The translations under genes were made by a program, and so were the position numbers. Below, piece by piece: positions 34,963-43,185 of a stretch of DNA of 64,000 nt; positions within the stretch are counted from its first letter, which is position 1; each line of letters opens with the position of its first letter. This DNA comes from Poriferisodalis sp965204195 (lineage in GTDB: Bacteria > Actinomycetota > Acidimicrobiia > Acidimicrobiales > Poriferisodalaceae). The DNA is taken from the NCBI RefSeq assembly GCF_965204195.1, contig NZ_OZ241975.1, forward strand, positions 1,984,001 through 2,048,000, read 5' to 3'. The notes beneath the pieces are model-generated. The model was not told where the DNA came from, searched no databases, and saw nothing but the letters and a program-made list of their open reading frames with translations.

Positions 34963-35709
34963 TCACCCCGTCTGTCCCTCATCCAAGAACTTCTTGGCCA
35001 ACGCCTGCAGTTCTGCAGCTAGATCCTCGTACACCAGACCGTCCATCCCAAACGTTGGCTCGATGTCGTCCGCGACGCACATGAATGTCCCGTGAACCAC
35101 GCCCACCACGCGACTCGTGGCCTTGGTTTCCTTCTCGGTCATCGGCCGCGTGTTGTCCAGCGCCTCATCTGCCTCAAGTCCCAATGCGCGAGCCACCATC
35201 GCTAGCGGCTTGCCCATCCCGCGCATCTGGCGGCTGCAATCACGGATCAGCGCATTGGTGACGAACCACTCCTTGTCTGACTTGGCGATCCTGCACCGCC
35301 AGAACGGATCGGGCGACACTTCTGGCAGCCAATCCATCCCACGCTCGGCTTGCAAGTGCGCCAGAGCGTTGCGCAAGTCGCTGAAGTGGCGCAACATCTT
35401 GATGATCGCATCAACGTCCACCGTTTCACCTGCGTTGTTCGCTGGGTGCCGGCACGCGTGGCGGAACGCCTTGCGGAAGTCGTCAGGCTTGCTGTTGACC
35501 ATCTCTTGAACCGCATCGACACGCTCTTTGCCGGGGTTTTGCTGTAACTCCACCAAGGCCGCGATGCGGAACAGCAGGCAGCCGTAGACGTCCACGTACT
35601 CGCCGATCAGGCTGTGCGATTGTTTGCGATGTTTGGTCAACATGTGCCGCACGCGCTTCGGGGGCAATGCCGCAAAGTCGGACGCCGTCGGTGCTGTCTG
35701 ATCGCTCAC
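34963..35709 (-). CDS. HEPN-like protein (RN-x3-H motif)
   Basis: This is a 248-residue helical protein. The segment LRNALAHLQ contains Arg113-Asn114 and His118, the RxxxxH signature of HEPN ribonuclease domains; Asn directly after Arg is typical. Helices before it (LFRIAALVELQQ and AIIKMLRHF) fit the four-helix HEPN bundle. The rest (about 130-248) was not recognised; it includes a conserved-looking MTEKETKATSRVVGVVHG. Its start overlaps the stop of the 68-residue gene upstream (4 bp). HEPN proteins act as toxins or abortive-infection RNases; that role here is inference. Confidence 0.55.
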   Translation of the reverse strand: MSDQTAPTASDFAALPPKRVRHMLTKHRKQSHSLIGEYVDVYGCLLFRIAALVELQQNPGKERVDAVQEMVNSKPDDFRKAFRHACRHPANNAGETVDVDAIIKMLRHFSDLRNALAHLQAERGMDWLPEVSPDPFWRCRIAKSDKEWFVTNALIRDCSRQMRGMGKPLAMVARALGLEADEALDNTRPMTEKETKATSRVVGVVHGTFMCVADDIEPTFGMDGLVYEDLAAELQALAKKFLDEGQTG

Positions 35710-35912
35710 AACCGGACCCCCAAACCGAGCTCGTCCACTGTGTACACGTCAACCGCCGAGATGCCGCAGTCCGAGATCACGGTCTCGGGAGACCCAATCG
35801 TCAGCTCGAAATCGCCAAGAGCAGTCACGACGCGTCGGCCCTCAATCTGCATCGAGAGTCTGTTGGTGTTCCCTGGGTTTCGCGCGGGGGTGTTGTTGGA
35901 TTCTGCTGTCAT
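35706..35912 (-). CDS. Small protein, possible partner of the HEPN-like protein
   Basis: This 68-residue protein has a disordered Asn/Pro-rich start and a beta-rich second half (MQIEGRRVVTALGDFELTIG, then VISDCGISAVDVYTVDELGL). It overlaps the next gene by 4 bp (ATGA on the minus strand), so the two form a cotranscribed pair in small-then-large order, as in toxin-antitoxin operons. No antitoxin family was recognised. Confidence 0.5.
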   Translation of the reverse strand: MTAESNNTPARNPGNTNRLSMQIEGRRVVTALGDFELTIGSPETVISDCGISAVDVYTVDELGLGVRL

Positions 35913-35930
35913 GAGCTGTGAGGAGGCTCT

Positions 35931-36195
35931 ATGGCACCGAGGGAATATCCGGCGGAGTTCCGGCGGCGTGTGATCGATCTGGTCGAGTCCCGGCCGGCCG
36001 GCGGCGACGATCGCGGCTGAGCTGGGGATCAGCGGCCAGTCGATCTATACGTGGCGCCGTCAGGCACGTATCGACGTCGTCGCGCTCGCACTCAACACCA
36101 GACCACGCAAGACACTCGGATGGCGGACACCAACTGAAGCTCTCAACCAGCTCCCACAATCCCCCCAACAGCAAACTGTTGCGACCATCCCTTGA
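35931..36195 (+). pseudogene. Chimeric transposase remnant: OrfA-type HTH joined to an IS30-type tail
   Basis: From ATG 35931 the frame MAPREYPAEFRRRVIDLVES is the start of an IS3-type OrfA. It shifts frame near 35990-36005 and continues as AAELGISGQSIYTWRRQARI. Directly after, in the same frame, comes VVALALNTRPRKTLGWRTPT followed by EAL, the conserved C-terminus of IS30-family transposases, ending at TGA 36193. Two unrelated elements have been fused by deletion. No product is expected. Confidence 0.65.
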
Positions 36196-36889
36196 ATCCG
36201 GCTTGGGATCCCTGATCTGAGTGATGGATGAGGCCTCGGGGCGGCCGGCGGGTCTCGATGGCCATGTCGATGGCGTCGACGATCATCTCGGTTCGCATGC
36301 GGGTGGCGTAGGACCCGCCGACGATGCGGCGGATGAACACGTCGAGCACTGTGGCGAGGTAGCCGAACCCGGCCCAGGTCGGCACGTAGGTGATGTCAGC
36401 TACCCACGGCTCGTTGGGGCCCGCTGCGGCGAAGCGGCGGTTCACTCGATGCGGTGCCGGCGAGGCCGAGTCGCCGCGTCTGGTGGTCCAGGCCCGCTTG
36501 CGGCGGAGACAGCCGACGAAGCCGGCTTGGCGCATCAGCCTGGCGACCCGTTTGCGGCCGCAGCGGATGCCGTATTCATCGGCGAGCTGGCCGCAGATCC
36601 GAGGCGCCCCGTAGTTGCCTCGCGAGTCGGCGTGGATCTTCCTGATGACAGCGGTATAGGCCGCGTCGGCGGTGCGGCGCCCACACGGCGGCCGTCGCCG
36701 CCACGCGTAGGAGCCTTGGCGGGTCACGCCGAGCCGCTCGCACATGAACTTGATCGAAAAATTGGCCTTCTCCGCCTCGATGAAGCCGAATACGCTCACC
36801 GCGTGGGGACGCTCTTCGCCGCGAAGAAGGCCGCTACTTTCTCCAGCAGGTCCTTCTCCATGCGCAGCACTCGATTCTCCGCGCGCCAC
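36143..36889 (-). pseudogene. IS3-family transposase OrfB, 3' truncated
   Basis: This is an IS3-type integrase-like transposase. The HTH_21 part (IKFMCERLGVTRQGSYAWRR, then GNYGAPRICGQLADEYG) and the start of the DDE domain (WVADITYVPTWAGFGYLATV) are intact. The frame leaves the family after HHSDQGSQ, near 36207, where IS30-type sequence begins; the final catalytic Glu region is absent. It is therefore inactive. It overlaps orfA in a different frame, as expected for programmed -1 frameshifting. Confidence 0.75.
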
Positions 36890-37162
36890 CGGCGAAGCTG
36901 GGCCTTCTCATCAGTCGTGAGGCCACCGCGCTTGCCGTCATCGATCTCGGCCTGCGCTATCCAGTTCGCGATCGACTGCGCCGACGGCTCGAACTCACGA
37001 GCCAACTCCGACGGCGACCGGCCCTCCTCACGGACCAACCGAACCAACTCGGCCTTGTACTCAGACGGATACGGCGAACGAGTGCGTCCTGCCACGGCTG
37101 ACTCCCCTCTGGACCCTCCAAGGATCCCAGGATCGAGGTGTCAACCAAACCGGGTCAGCTCC
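36207..37162 (-). mobile_element. Truncated IS3-family insertion sequence
   Basis: The element holds orfA and most of orfB on the minus strand. Its orfA-side end is probably near 37150-37162, where the minus strand reads TGACCCGGTTTGGTTGACA, typical of IS3 terminal repeats. The other end was lost at about 36207. The exact limits are estimated. Confidence 0.6.
36796..37095 (-). CDS. IS3-family transposase OrfA
   Basis: This 99-residue protein carries the helix-turn-helix of IS3 OrfA (YKAELVRLVREEGRSPSELA), followed by the leucine-zipper region WRAENRVLRMEKDLLEKVAA. It normally acts fused to OrfB by frameshifting in the overlap 36796-36889. Because OrfB is truncated, it is not expected to mobilise the element. 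Confidence 0.8.
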   Translation of the reverse strand: MAGRTRSPYPSEYKAELVRLVREEGRSPSELAREFEPSAQSIANWIAQAEIDDGKRGGLTTDEKAQLRRWRAENRVLRMEKDLLEKVAAFFAAKSVPTR

Positions 37163-37239
37163 AGACCGCTTCTACACCACCCTCCAAACCACCCCAAAAT
37201 CGACATAGGAGCCCACCTAGTATGGCCTGGGGAGGACCG

Positions 37240-38346
37240 ATGGCCGTTGCGAACGAGATCGAGTATGTGTCCTTGGACGAACTTCTGCTCGACCCCAAGA
37301 ACCCGCGCCTTGGCCGTCGAAACCTCGAACGAGGCTTACCGCAGCCGGAGATCCTAGACGTCATCCGCGTCTGGGAGCCGGAGGAGCTAGCGGTGTCCTT
37401 CATTGAGAGCGGCTTTTGGCCCCAGGAGGCTCTCGTTGTCGTCCGAGATCCTGAAGTGGACATGAGCAAGCTGGTGGTTGTCGAGGGCAATCGCCGGCTC
37501 GCGGCGCTTCGCCTGCTCCACGCAGCGAGTGAGGGCGAACCGCGAACGCGCAAGTGGGAAGAACTTGCAGGGGCTCTCACGGATACGGAGCTGTTTGAAC
37601 GGATCCCGGTTCTACGCGCGGACAGCCGGGAGGACGTAAGGAAGTTCCTGGGCTTTCGACATGTCACCGGCATCAAGGAGTGGGCCCCCGCTGAAAAGGC
37701 GCAATACATCGCGGAACTCGTCGACTCTGGCATGACGTACGTGGAGGTCATGCGAGCGATTGGCAGCAAGACACCGACCGTCAGGCGCAACTACATCTCC
37801 TTCAACATGCTGAAGCAGATCGAGGATCTAGAAGAGGTCGACGTCGAGCCGGTCGAACAGAGGTTTTCCGTCCTCTTCCTCTCCCTCCGAGAGCACGGCA
37901 TCCAGCAGTTTCTGGGTGTTGACATCGACGCCGAACCGGAAGCGGCCAAAACGCCCGTTGTTGGCGACCGATACACCGCGAATCTCGAGTACTTCGTGAA
38001 GTGGGTCTTCGGCACGAAAGAAGTGCCACCGTTGTTCAGCGACTCAAGGTTCGTGAGCAAGTTCTCAAGGATCCTTGAGAGTGCGGACGCCATCGAGTAT
38101 CTCAAAACCTCACGGAACCCTTCGCTGGCTGCCGCTGCGTCACGCGCCGGCGCCGAGACCGACGAGCTGGTTGAGCTGCTGCTGTCAGCAACTGACGAGC
38201 TGGAGCAGGCCCTCAGCACTGTGCACCTCTACGTAGACGTGCCAGCCGTGGAGGCGGCAGTTGATCGGCTCACGAGGAGCTTCAGCGCGTTGCTCCGTTC
38301 GTTTCCGGAGCATCGTCGGTCCCTTTGCGACTCGGAAGAGGATTGA
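37240..38346 (+). CDS. ParB/Srx-fold N-terminal domain protein
   Basis: This is a 368-residue protein. The N-terminal ParB-like domain is seen as YVSLDELLLDPKNPRLGRR, the substrate motif LVVVEGNRRLAALRLL (Glu-Gly-Asn-Arg-Arg; the GxxR signature of ParB CTPases/nucleases) and an HTH-like middle (YVEVMRAIGSKTPTVRRNY). The C-terminal part is helical and unrecognised. It is not a chromosomal ParB: there is no ParA neighbour. It is followed by a nuclease-like gene 3 bp downstream and faces a cytosine methylase. ATG 37240 has GGAGGA just before it; ATG 37222 is an alternative. Confidence 0.75.
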   Translation: MAVANEIEYVSLDELLLDPKNPRLGRRNLERGLPQPEILDVIRVWEPEELAVSFIESGFWPQEALVVVRDPEVDMSKLVVVEGNRRLAALRLLHAASEGEPRTRKWEELAGALTDTELFERIPVLRADSREDVRKFLGFRHVTGIKEWAPAEKAQYIAELVDSGMTYVEVMRAIGSKTPTVRRNYISFNMLKQIEDLEEVDVEPVEQRFSVLFLSLREHGIQQFLGVDIDAEPEAAKTPVVGDRYTANLEYFVKWVFGTKEVPPLFSDSRFVSKFSRILESADAIEYLKTSRNPSLAAAASRAGAETDELVELLLSATDELEQALSTVHLYVDVPAVEAAVDRLTRSFSALLRSFPEHRRSLCDSEED

Positions 38347-38349
38347 CGG

Positions 38350-39300
38350 TTGCTCATTTCGCACCCGACGTCGAAATTCCAGCGATCAATCAATGCGCAC
38401 AACTGCGAGCTGATGCTCGCCGCGGACTGGCTCGAGGCAAGTGTTTTGAGCTTCGACCCACACACCGAAGGGCTAACTCGGCCCGAGGTTGTCGACTACC
38501 TCATTGAGCAGCACATCTACGAGGATCAAGATCACTGCGCTGAGTTCGTTGAGTCGATCTTCGCCGAGATCCGGGCCCGTATGAGGTGTGGCGATGGGAG
38601 GTACCCGGTTTCGATAGACAACTACGGGCGCCTGCAAGGGGGGGATGCGGTTGCGCTTTCCTTCTGCTTGTTGCTATCGATCCTGCCGTACTACTCGGGC
38701 TACACAGCGTGGGTTAACGGAAACTATGCCGAGCAAGGCGAGCTTTTTGAACTCTTGACTAAAGAAGCCATGGCCCACTCACTCCCCGGCTGGGAGGTCA
38801 TACGCACCGGGTGGAGCGGTGGCCACGGCACCCCCCTCACCGACTTGCTCGATGACATCGCAGAGATCACCCGAGAGTCGGTGACGGCCGAGGCCACGCA
38901 GTTCGTCGGAGCCGAAGAGAAGGATCTCGGTCTCGACATCGCGGCCGCACGACCGTTCGGAGACGGGCGGCCGGCGCTCCCCGTGATCTTCGGCCAGTGC
39001 GCAAGCGGTGAGAACTGGCCCAATAAGCTTCAGACCCCGAACGCATCCAGATGGAAACGCCTGCTGACTTTCACGCACACCCCGCTTCGCGCCTTCAGCT
39101 TTCCATTTCGGCTCAATGAAAACGACTACCCAATACGCCGAAGCCAATACCAGGGCTTGGTGATGGATCGGCTCCGCCTCTTGCCTCCTGAGCCTGAGTC
39201 GGCCTGGCTCAGCGACGCCCTCCGCTCTCGCATAGAGGCCTGGACCAAGACGCGCGCCGGTTGGCTTCGTAAGCACCACTCCGCGGGAGCGCCGGCTTAG
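38350..39300 (+). CDS. Candidate PD-(D/E)xK-type endonuclease
   Basis: This 316-residue protein starts at TTG 38350. No family was named with certainty. The pattern GELFELLTKEAM (about 130-141), DLGLDI (192-197, Asp196 region) and IFGQCASGENW (213-223) follows the spacing of restriction-type nucleases, in which an early Glu, then Asp, then Gln-x-x bind metal. The usual Lys is not at the standard position; Lys226 lies nearby. Its place beside a cytosine methylase and a ParB-like gene suggests it is the restriction partner. It converges on the methylase with stops overlapping by three bases. The enzymatic call is inference. Confidence 0.5.
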   Translation: MLISHPTSKFQRSINAHNCELMLAADWLEASVLSFDPHTEGLTRPEVVDYLIEQHIYEDQDHCAEFVESIFAEIRARMRCGDGRYPVSIDNYGRLQGGDAVALSFCLLLSILPYYSGYTAWVNGNYAEQGELFELLTKEAMAHSLPGWEVIRTGWSGGHGTPLTDLLDDIAEITRESVTAEATQFVGAEEKDLGLDIAAARPFGDGRPALPVIFGQCASGENWPNKLQTPNASRWKRLLTFTHTPLRAFSFPFRLNENDYPIRRSQYQGLVMDRLRLLPPEPESAWLSDALRSRIEAWTKTRAGWLRKHHSAGAPA

Positions 39301-40490
39301 TCACTCGGACCCTGGCGCGGACGCGGGCCCATTCCCTCACCAGGATGATCTGGCCACTCAGAGATCAGATGGGCGTACTGCCTAGGCACCGACGCCCTCG
39401 GCCGGGCTGGGGGGACGCTGGCGAGCCTCGGGATGGCGAGCGCTGGCGCTTCCGTGAATGAATCGCCAAACAAGATCGCCCTCAGCGACCTGCCAAGAAT
39501 CTCGGCAAGCAGTGGAGGAGTGGCGTTGCCGATCTGGCGGACCTGTTCCCGGCGCGAACCCTCAACCACCCAATCCGCAGGGAAGCTCTGTAGCCGAAGC
39601 ATCTCCTTGACCGAGAGGGGTCGGCTGTCCCAGTGGAAGGGTCCAGTCGACGGTCCGGGCTGCGCTGGAAGTGTCCACGAAGGGCGTTGCTTCGAGAGCT
39701 TCAGAAGGAACGACCAGTAGCGCGTTCGATAGCCGAACATCGGTTCACCGCCTCCACGGGCCGTGTGGAAGAGGTAGTTCTGACCTTCAGGAATCGACGG
39801 CAACAGCGCAGCCCACTTCCCTGACGCGGTGGGCAGCGGCCCGTCCTCCTGGATGTCGGCCAGTGCATCCCACGCTCGGGTTGGCTCGGTCTTATGAGAC
39901 GGCTCAGGCCACCTCATTGCCGCTCCATCGCGTAGCGCCACGACTATGGCGCGCTTGCGGTGCTGGGCGACTCCGAAGTGAGCAGCGTCGAGAGTGCGCC
40001 ATTCCAGCGTGTACTCGCTGCCCATGCGGGCGTTGATCGCTTGGAAGCGTTCCTCAAGCAGATCTCGTACCGAGTGCGGACCGCTCATGAAGCCGGCGAC
40101 GTTCTCGAGTAAGACGGCCCGAGGTTGGAACCGTCCGACGAGTTCCACCAGGGGGAGGATTGGTTTCGCCCGTTCGTCCTCGAACCCGTTCCAGCTCTTC
40201 CGGTTCCACATCGCGGCCTTCGAGTAGGGCTGGCAAGGAGGCCCTCCGACGAGGAGGTCGAGTTCGCCGGTCTGTAGCCCGAGATCCTGTGGGCTTGTCT
40301 CCGCGGCAACTTCCTCGATCGATCCGGGTTCAAAGATGCGCCAGGAACTTCGGTTCGCCTTTAGTGTTCGCTGGGCTACCGGGTCTGACTCAACGCATCC
40401 GACGGCTTCGAATCCAGCTTGCTCGAGCCCAAGGTCCATGCCCCCCATGCCGGAAAAGCTCGACAAAACGGTCAGCTTCACGAGTGCCAC
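39297..40490 (-). CDS. DNA (cytosine-5)-methyltransferase
   Basis: This is a 397-residue m5C methylase. Motif I is SSFSGMGGMDLG, and motif IV GGPPCQPYS has catalytic Cys86. Motif VI is LLENV (Glu129), motif VIII lies near QHRKRAIVV, and the C-terminal motifs IX/X include LSVKEMLRLQSFP and QIGNATPPLLA. The region between VIII and IX should set target specificity. The start is uncertain: GTG 40490 or 40481 places motif I at the normal distance, while ATG 40658 would add 56 unconserved residues. It is transcribed towards the ParB/nuclease pair. Confidence 0.9.
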   Translation of the reverse strand: MALVKLTVLSSFSGMGGMDLGLEQAGFEAVGCVESDPVAQRTLKANRSSWRIFEPGSIEEVAAETSPQDLGLQTGELDLLVGGPPCQPYSKAAMWNRKSWNGFEDERAKPILPLVELVGRFQPRAVLLENVAGFMSGPHSVRDLLEERFQAINARMGSEYTLEWRTLDAAHFGVAQHRKRAIVVALRDGAAMRWPEPSHKTEPTRAWDALADIQEDGPLPTASGKWAALLPSIPEGQNYLFHTARGGGEPMFGYRTRYWSFLLKLSKQRPSWTLPAQPGPSTGPFHWDSRPLSVKEMLRLQSFPADWVVEGSRREQVRQIGNATPPLLAEILGRSLRAILFGDSFTEAPALAIPRLASVPPARPRASVPRQYAHLISEWPDHPGEGMGPRPRQGPSD

Positions 40491-41058
40491 CAGCGGAGTC
40501 TGCCATGTGGACCGACCCGACTCGCCGTTCCCCCCGGGAAGCCGCCTTCGACTGAGAGGCCCGTCGCGGGAACGCCCGACCTCAGAGGCGGCGGCAAACG
40601 CACGTAACCAGCGGCCGAACGCCCGATTCGGCCACCCCGACAGCACGAACCAGCGCAACGGGTACCGCTGAGCCCTCAGCCATGGGAACCTTGCAATCAG
40701 GTCGCTCCGGCCCGCTTCTTGGAAGATGCGGCGCCGCCGGGGCCGACTCGCAGCGACCTGTAAGGTCAGTTGGCGGCTGGCGTCCGCGGGTTTTCTGAGA
40801 TTTCATTTCGGCTGGCCAGCACATGTTCCGCCGCTCCTGGCCGGCGGGTGGCGGGAGGAACTGTCATGGGGGCGATCCATACTGCTCCGCTCTATGGAAT
40901 CACTGAACCTCACCGGCCATTGCGCAGGCTCTGGGAGTCCCTGACTTTGGTGGAGGCGTGATGCTGGATTCATGCTGCCGGTTGGTGTCGGTGTCGAGCC
41001 GATCTACGCTGTACTCGCCGAGCACGACGTCGGGATGACCCCGTCCGCCTGTAGCGGG
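40491..41058. other. Gene-poor stretch
   Basis: This is 568 bp without a convincing gene. A short plus-strand segment near 40984-41045 translates to GVEPIYAVLAEHDVG, reminiscent of the start of IS3 OrfB, and may be insertion-sequence debris. Nothing else was recognised. Confidence 0.4.
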
Positions 41059-41324
41059 TCACTGTCGCGATTCCTTCACCCAGAAAGCCGTCGCTCGTTT
41101 GAGTAGGTCACGCTCCACGCGCAGCCGCGCCAGTTCGGCCCGCTCACCGGTAGTGAGACCCTCGTGCTCGCGACGGTCGATGCGCGCTTGACGCACCGGT
41201 TCTCCAGATTCGACTCGCCGATCCCTAAGCTCCGAGTCTCCGACGCAATACTGTGGCCCTCGTCTAGCACCAACGCAATAGCGTCAGCCTTGAACTCCTT
41301 CGGGATCGATCTTCGCGCGGCCAT
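41059..41324 (-). pseudogene. IS3-family OrfA remnant, frameshifted
   Basis: From ATG 41324 the frame reads MAARRSIPKEFKADAIALVL and on to GIGESNLEN, a typical IS3 OrfA helix-turn-helix. A frameshift follows; a second frame then gives VRQARIDRREHEGLTTGERA and ends in WVKESRQ at TGA 41059. OrfB is gone. The HAD hydrolase gene starts just upstream in the opposite direction. Confidence 0.7.
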
Positions 41325-41358
41325 CGGCAACTCCGGCAAGCGAACGGGAGGTGCACTG

Positions 41359-42024
41359 ATGCTCGCCATCTTCGACTGTGACGGAGTACTCGTGGACAGC
41401 GAGGTTCTGTTGGTCGAATTCGAAGAAGAAGCACTCAATCGTGCTGGGTTCCCCGTGTCGGTCGCATACATCGTCGACAACTACGTCGGGCTGAGCTACA
41501 AGGATGTCGCCCAGAAAGTCGAAGCCGAGTTCGGCGCGGCCCTGCCTCCCGGGTACTTCGATGAAGTCCAACAGACGGCGCTGGCGCACTTTCCCGATCG
41601 CCTCAAGCCGGTGCAGGGAATTCCTGAACTCCTCGATGAGTTCAGCGGCCCACGCTGCGTCGCTTCGAGCAGTGCCCTATCGCGCGTCCGATTCTCGCTC
41701 AGCGTGACGGGGCTCTCACACCACTTTGAACCGGAACACGTCTTCTCCGCCGAGATGGTCCCGAATGGAAAACCAGCACCGGATCTGTTTCTTCACGCCG
41801 CCAAGCAACTCGGCACGGATCCGAGTCAGTGCATCGTCGTCGAGGACAGCCCCCACGGCGTAGCAGCCGCCGTGGCGGCGGGAATGAAATGCATCGGCTT
41901 CGTTGCAGGCGGGCACTGCTCGGCTGCCCTGCCAGATCGTCTCGTAGCTGCTGGAGCCCATTCCATAGCAACAGACGCATCGCAAGTCCTCAGCGCACTT
42001 GCGAACAGCGAGTTCCAACACTGA
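41359..42024 (+). CDS. HAD-superfamily hydrolase (phosphatase/phosphoglucomutase-like)
   Basis: This is a 221-residue enzyme. HAD motif I is IFDCDGVLVDSE (Asp nucleophile near residue 5), motif II the Ser run ASSSALSR, motif III the Lys in NGKPAPDLFLHAA, and motif IV VVEDSPHGVAAAVAAG. A helical cap lies between motifs I and II. Small phosphosugars or pyridoxal phosphate are typical substrates; none can be assigned. ATG 41359 has a GGGAGG-type site upstream; longer extensions run into the OrfA remnant. Confidence 0.88.
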   Translation: MLAIFDCDGVLVDSEVLLVEFEEEALNRAGFPVSVAYIVDNYVGLSYKDVAQKVEAEFGAALPPGYFDEVQQTALAHFPDRLKPVQGIPELLDEFSGPRCVASSSALSRVRFSLSVTGLSHHFEPEHVFSAEMVPNGKPAPDLFLHAAKQLGTDPSQCIVVEDSPHGVAAAVAAGMKCIGFVAGGHCSAALPDRLVAAGAHSIATDASQVLSALANSEFQH

Positions 42025-42265
42025 CGGATGCTATTGACAGTCGGCGTTTGTGCCGAGAGAAAGTTCTGATGAAGGGCCGAGAGCAGCAACGCAATACCCG
42101 ACACCTAGATTGGGGTCCTCTGACAGGCGCGGAAACCCGGACCAGTGCTCAAGAATCCCTAACCCGCAAACAAGCCACCGAAGCATCGCTGGTTGCGTCT
42201 CGGATCGGATACCCCGCGGCCTTCCACGAGACGTACCCCCGGGAACGAAGCCGAAGGGAACCACC

Positions 42266-42670
42266 GTGACCGGCTCGCCAGGAGCAAGGCTCCCAGCAGT
42301 CAAGTCAAAGGACACTCCTCATTGCCAGCAGCGAAATGCATCCGTCTTCGAGGCACGATGCGTCGAACGGGCGCACAAGAAGAGTGTCTTGGCTCCGATG
42401 GCCGATGAATCTGGGTGGTGCACGAACGAGACGATGCTGTCAGTGGAGTCCGACATGGGTTGGTCATCGCTATGCATCCGATGTGTCCACTACTACCACC
42501 CTGCCTCTAGCGCTGTCGCCGATCTTGTCCGAAACGTAGGGAATCGAGAATGGCTCAAGAGATGCTTGGACATCTTGGATGCATCGCCAGGCACTCACGA
42601 ATCAGACACGATGAACGAGCGCTACCGCGAAACCCGCGCAATTGTGGCGAGTCGCCTCGCGACGCTCTGA
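42266..42670 (+). CDS. Possible small Cys-containing protein
   Basis: This is a doubtful 134-residue frame from GTG 42266. The second half looks like coding sequence (SLCIRCVHYYHPASSAVADL, then LKRCLDILDASPGTHESDTM and NERYRETR), with several Cys and His that could bind metal. The first half is low in conserved pattern. No family was recognised. The 241 bp before it hold nothing recognisable. Confidence 0.3.
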   Translation: MTGSPGARLPAVKSKDTPHCQQRNASVFEARCVERAHKKSVLAPMADESGWCTNETMLSVESDMGWSSLCIRCVHYYHPASSAVADLVRNVGNREWLKRCLDILDASPGTHESDTMNERYRETRAIVASRLATL

Positions 42671-42876
42671 TCAAAGGTATCGCCGGGCGAACCATGATCT
42701 TCGAGACGACAGTAAGCAGCAAGGGAACGTAGCCCGGTCGGGTCACCGAGGCGTTCGCTGCGCCGCTAGGCGATCCTTGTCGAGAGGATGCTCTATTCGT
42801 TTGCCCGCTGCGCCGGAACGACGTCGGCAGATCGCCAGCATCACGCACACAACCTCACCAAGCGGCAGTTAGCCAA

Positions 42877-43176
42877 CTAGCGAATCGCCAGCCATGTATG
42901 CCAGTCGCGGATGCAGGCCCGTACCTCCTCCTTGGTGCGTGACGCGAACGGTCGTCGTCCACGGAGTGTTCTGACTTCGCGCAGATACGCCTCGACGCGT
43001 TCGGGGTTGCGTTCGGCGGGTTCGTGGCCGTTGGTGAGGCACCAGAGGACGTACCGGCCTACCCGCCGCTTGCGTTCGGTCGGGTTGTCGTACCTGTTAG
43101 CGAAGTCCTCGATCTGAGCGGCCCGTTGGCCTTCGAATTCCCAGCGGTGGCGGTCCCACCACGATTCTTGGCTCAC
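42877..43176 (-). CDS. Hypothetical protein downstream of the DUF4238 gene
   Basis: This is a 99-residue basic, Trp- and Arg-rich helical protein (WWDRHRWEFEGQRAAQIEDF, then YLREVRTLRGRRPFASRTKE and ACIRDWHTWLA). No family is certain. It starts 9 bp after the DUF4238 gene on the same strand and is likely cotranscribed. Upstream of it at 42671-42876 nothing is recognised. Confidence 0.5.
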   Translation of the reverse strand: MSQESWWDRHRWEFEGQRAAQIEDFANRYDNPTERKRRVGRYVLWCLTNGHEPAERNPERVEAYLREVRTLRGRRPFASRTKEEVRACIRDWHTWLAIR

Positions 43177-43185
43177 GGCGACTCG

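Noticed and set aside
34798..35022. Small coding frame between the converging genes (VELVRVDADLLDANGLLG)
   Set aside because: It looks coding-like over about 50 residues but has no clear start and runs antisense into the HEPN-like gene; possibly a relic.
40984..41045. IS3 OrfB N-terminal fragment
   Set aside because: Only about 20 residues are suggestive, with no continuation on either side.
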